DNA of 28,274 nt from JAMCZZ01 sp964363695 (GTDB lineage: Bacteria > Patescibacteriota > UBA1384 > XYA2-FULL-43-10 > 1-14-0-10-43-13), in contig CAYIJI010000007.1 of assembly GCA_964363695.1 (NCBI GenBank), forward strand, positions 1 through 28,274, given 5' to 3'. Position numbers and translations under genes: made by a program. The stretch's first letter is position 1. Every line of letters starts with the position of its first letter. Below, one piece after another: positions 26,865 through 28,274 of the stretch. The notes beneath the pieces are model-generated. The model did not search any database and was not told the DNA's origin. It worked only from the letters and a program-made list of their open reading frames with translations.

Positions 26865-26896
26865 GAACTGGGGTTCGACTCCTCTTGGCCCTGCCA
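26865..26896 (+). pseudogene. tRNA 3' fragment (T arm and acceptor end)
   Basis: TGGGG-TTCGACT-CCTCT forms a T arm, followed by TGGCCCT, G and CCA. The acceptor strand is perfectly complementary to AGGGCCA at 25677-25683, and the T arm resembles that of the intact tRNA-Trp. No anticodon or D arm is present upstream. It is probably the other half of the broken tRNA. A hairpin AAAATAG...CTATTTT follows at about 26900-26932. Confidence 0.6.
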
Positions 26897-26989
26897 AAGA
26901 AAATAGTCGCTTTCAGAAAGTCTATTTTTATATATAGCAAAGTGGAATTTAAACTTTTTTAAATATTTTAACTTTTATAAAACCGCCAA

Positions 26990-27017
26990 TTGATTTTTAT
27001 GAAGGATAGGATATAAT
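26990..27017 (+). promoter_or_regulatory. Promoter of the HEPN/MNT operon
   Basis: TTGATT (26990-26995) and a perfect TATAAT (27012-27017) with a 16-bp spacer, 25 bp before the HEPN start codon. Confidence 0.65.
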
Positions 27018-27042
27018 ATAATAAGTTTAAATAGGCAGAATT

Positions 27043-27426
27043 ATGAGCAAGGAAGAATCAATAAATCATTGGTTCGAAGCAGCCGAGCGTGATAGTTTGA
27101 CTGCGGACGATATGTATAAATTGGGCCATTATAGCTGGTCGCTATTTTTATGGCACTTGGTCATTGAGAAAATTATCAAGTGTTTGATTGTTAAAAAGGG
27201 GAAAGAGGTTTTGCTTGTACATGATTTAGTTAGACTTGCTAGCATTGCCGAACTAAGTTTAACCGAAGAGCAGAAATTAATTTTACGCGAAATCACAACT
27301 TTTAATATTGAAGCGCGTTATGATGATTATAAAGAACAATTTTATAAAAAAGCGACACGCGAATATGCTGCCATTTGGCGTGGTAATTCGAAAGAGATGT
27401 ATAAATGGATAAAAGAACAACTTTAA
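27043..27426 (+). CDS. HEPN-domain protein of a HEPN/MNT pair
   Basis: A 127-aa all-helical protein of the COG2250 HEPN type. LFLWHLVIEKIIKCLIV (residues 34-50) and the EARYDDYKEQF segment (90-100) mark the family. The RX4-6H ribonuclease motif of active HEPN toxins is not evident; Arg92 is followed by Tyr/Asp/Lys, with no His at the right distance. It may therefore be a non-RNase HEPN or bind nucleotides. The MNT gene overlaps its last 22 bases, the usual layout for these two-gene modules, which behave as toxin-antitoxin systems in several bacteria. Weak Shine-Dalgarno (AGG). Confidence 0.85.
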   Translation: MSKEESINHWFEAAERDSLTADDMYKLGHYSWSLFLWHLVIEKIIKCLIVKKGKEVLLVHDLVRLASIAELSLTEEQKLILREITTFNIEARYDDYKEQFYKKATREYAAIWRGNSKEMYKWIKEQL

Positions 27427-27731
27427 GCCCGAAAATTTACAAAGAAGCAAAAATGTTTCAGCGTTTGCTTGAGAAAAATGGCTTTGGAGTTAAGGCTCTG
27501 TATGTTTTTGGTTCTTATGCCAAAGGTACGGCAAATCGTTCAAGTGATATTGATGTTGCTGTCGTTTCGCCTGATTTTGGCGACGACAGACAGGGCGAGC
27601 GCGTAAAACTTATGTCCCTAAGCCAACAAATTGATCTTGCTATAGAGCCGCACCCTTTTTCAACAGAAGACTTTAACGACCCCTATTACCCGTTGGCTCG
27701 CGAAATTAAAAAAACCGGAATCAAGGTCTAG
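27405..27731 (+). CDS. MNT-type minimal nucleotidyltransferase
   Basis: A 108-aa protein with the pol-beta signature GS-x10-DxD: G36-S37 then D48-I-D50, and a third acidic residue at D77 (QQIDLAIE). The metal-binding triad is complete. In characterised MntA/HepT systems the MNT protein silences the HEPN toxin by adding AMP units to a Tyr near its active site. The partner HEPN here lacks a clear RX4HXY motif, so that mechanism is uncertain. The start lies inside the HEPN gene (22-bp overlap), implying coupled translation. Confidence 0.88.
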   Translation: MDKRTTLSPKIYKEAKMFQRLLEKNGFGVKALYVFGSYAKGTANRSSDIDVAVVSPDFGDDRQGERVKLMSLSQQIDLAIEPHPFSTEDFNDPYYPLAREIKKTGIKV

Positions 27732-27803
27732 CCAAACAAGGCGGCTAATTTTCTCTGGAGCCAGCTAAGTAATAGTTTCTAACTGCCTTTATCGTGTCCT
27801 GCC

Positions 27804-27837
27804 AAAAAGATCTTAATCGCTTGATTAGGATTTTTTT
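27804..27837 (+). terminator. Intrinsic terminator of the HEPN/MNT operon
   Basis: AAAGATCTTAATC pairs with GATTAGGATTTTT over the loop GCTT, with wobble pairs, and continues into T7 (27831-27837). Confidence 0.8.
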
Positions 27838-27838
27838 G

Positions 27839-27867
27839 TTGATATTCTCCTTTATTATTTGTATATT
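27839..27867 (+). promoter_or_regulatory. Promoter of the HIT-like gene
   Basis: TTGATA (27839-27844) and TATATT (27862-27867) with an exact 17-bp spacer. The expected start, 6-7 bp after the -10, coincides with the ATG at 27874, predicting a leaderless mRNA. The -35 directly follows the preceding terminator's T tract. Confidence 0.7.
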
Positions 27868-27873
27868 AACCCT

Positions 27874-28230
27874 ATGGAAATTATCGATATTTACGACAAC
27901 AAAAAAGAGGTGAATTGTCTCGGATGCGCTATTGAAAAATGGGATTTTGTGCCGCCAGGCGGGCTTATTTGGAAAACAAAATATTTTTGCGTTAATCAAG
28001 ATTGTGAAATTCCAATTCCCGGTTTCATCATCATTTCATCAAACAGACATATCCAAAGCATTGATGAATTTACCAAAGATGAACAAAAAGATTTTATTAG
28101 TCTAGTTGTTAAACTACGGCATGGAATGCGAGAAGTGTTGGATATTGAGCAGATCGATATAATAATGGTGGAAAATGGCGAACATCATTTCCATTTCTGG
28201 CTGTTACCTGTTAGTAAAGACATGTGTTAA
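27874..28230 (+). CDS. HIT-family protein (possible nucleotide hydrolase/transferase)
   Basis: A 118-aa protein. The N-terminal NCLGCAIEKWD corresponds to the CxxC-containing start of HIT proteins. The middle GFIIISSNRHIQSIDEFTKDE matches their LVIPKRH-x-x-x-x-EL segment. The C-terminal HHFHFWLLP stands where the His-triad HxHxHxxP is expected. The last triad position is Trp, so the motif is HxHxW; the catalytic middle His is kept. ATG 27874 is chosen over TTG 27859 because the latter lies inside the promoter. No Shine-Dalgarno is possible if the message is leaderless. The gene ends inside the window; the last 44 bases hold two copies of AAAAGTGCA and nothing else. Confidence 0.75.
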   Translation: MEIIDIYDNKKEVNCLGCAIEKWDFVPPGGLIWKTKYFCVNQDCEIPIPGFIIISSNRHIQSIDEFTKDEQKDFISLVVKLRHGMREVLDIEQIDIIMVENGEHHFHFWLLPVSKDMC

Positions 28231-28274
28231 TTAAAAGTTAAAAGTGCACCATTTAAAAGATAAAAGTGCAGTTC

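Noticed and set aside
25677..26896. A functional split tRNA joined in trans
   Set aside because: The 5' piece has inserts in both D and anticodon loops, the 3' piece lacks an anticodon 3' strand, and an intact tRNA-Trp is present. Decay is the simpler reading.
27745..27999. 84-codon minus-strand frame
   Set aside because: It is antisense to the HIT-like gene, its promoter and a terminator.

Overview
The window looks like a chromosome segment of a small-genome, A+T-rich bacterium of the Candidate Phyla Radiation (Patescibacteria). The assignment rests on short, compact housekeeping genes, many small solitary membrane or secreted proteins, a stand-alone 93-aa GIY-YIG nuclease, tRNA genes with encoded CCA, and palindromic repeats of a kind common in that group. 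TGA is used as a stop, so there is no sign of a recoded genetic code. The phylum is an inference; no rRNA is present.

Layout. 1-7.6 kb is core housekeeping: the 3' end of recJ, radA, a convergent class A penicillin-binding protein, tyrS and argS. 7.8-10.1 kb holds a large membrane protein with a C-terminal propeller-like region. 10.3-13.2 kb carries tRNA-Pro(GGG), a type II restriction-modification pair (beta-class methyltransferase plus MvaI/BcnI-like endonuclease) and an HD phosphohydrolase. 13.2-16.8 kb has a small membrane protein, a DUF2795 protein, a phosphoribosyltransferase followed by the decayed tail of a dienelactone-hydrolase-like gene, and a radical SAM / metallo-beta-lactamase-fold gene pair.

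17.0-20.65 kb is compositionally different: visibly richer in G+C, with strong Shine-Dalgarno sites. It forms one minus-strand unit with a consensus sigma70-type promoter, a c-di-GMP-I (GEMM) riboswitch whose 3' strand is shared with an intrinsic terminator, an 894-aa secreted multidomain protein ending in a caspase-like domain (His698/Cys760), and a 157-aa membrane-anchored partner. It reads as an acquired, second-messenger-controlled cassette and is the most striking system here. Next come a divergent 58-aa membrane protein and an operon of cysteine-module secreted proteins (one module in the small protein, eight in the large one), then three small membrane proteins.

24.2-25.9 kb is a tRNA/rpmG operon: Thr(GGT), Tyr(GTA), Thr(TGT), rpmG, Trp(CCA). 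Each of the first three tRNAs is followed by a CACGTAAAA hairpin that begins inside its CCA end, and then by one to four tandem 62-66-bp structured repeats, seven in all, with compensatory base changes. The gene order recalls the classical tRNA-rpmG-tRNA-Trp-secE-nusG neighbourhood, but secE and nusG are absent. In their place are tRNA fragments, a MITE, a candidate small RNA convergent with a possible nuclease-toxin gene, a HEPN/MNT pair and a HIT-family gene with a probably leaderless mRNA. Three palindromic elements sharing a 23-bp core lie at about 7.7, 16.8 and 24.1 kb; the last has perfect 14-bp terminal repeats and an exact 8-bp target duplication.
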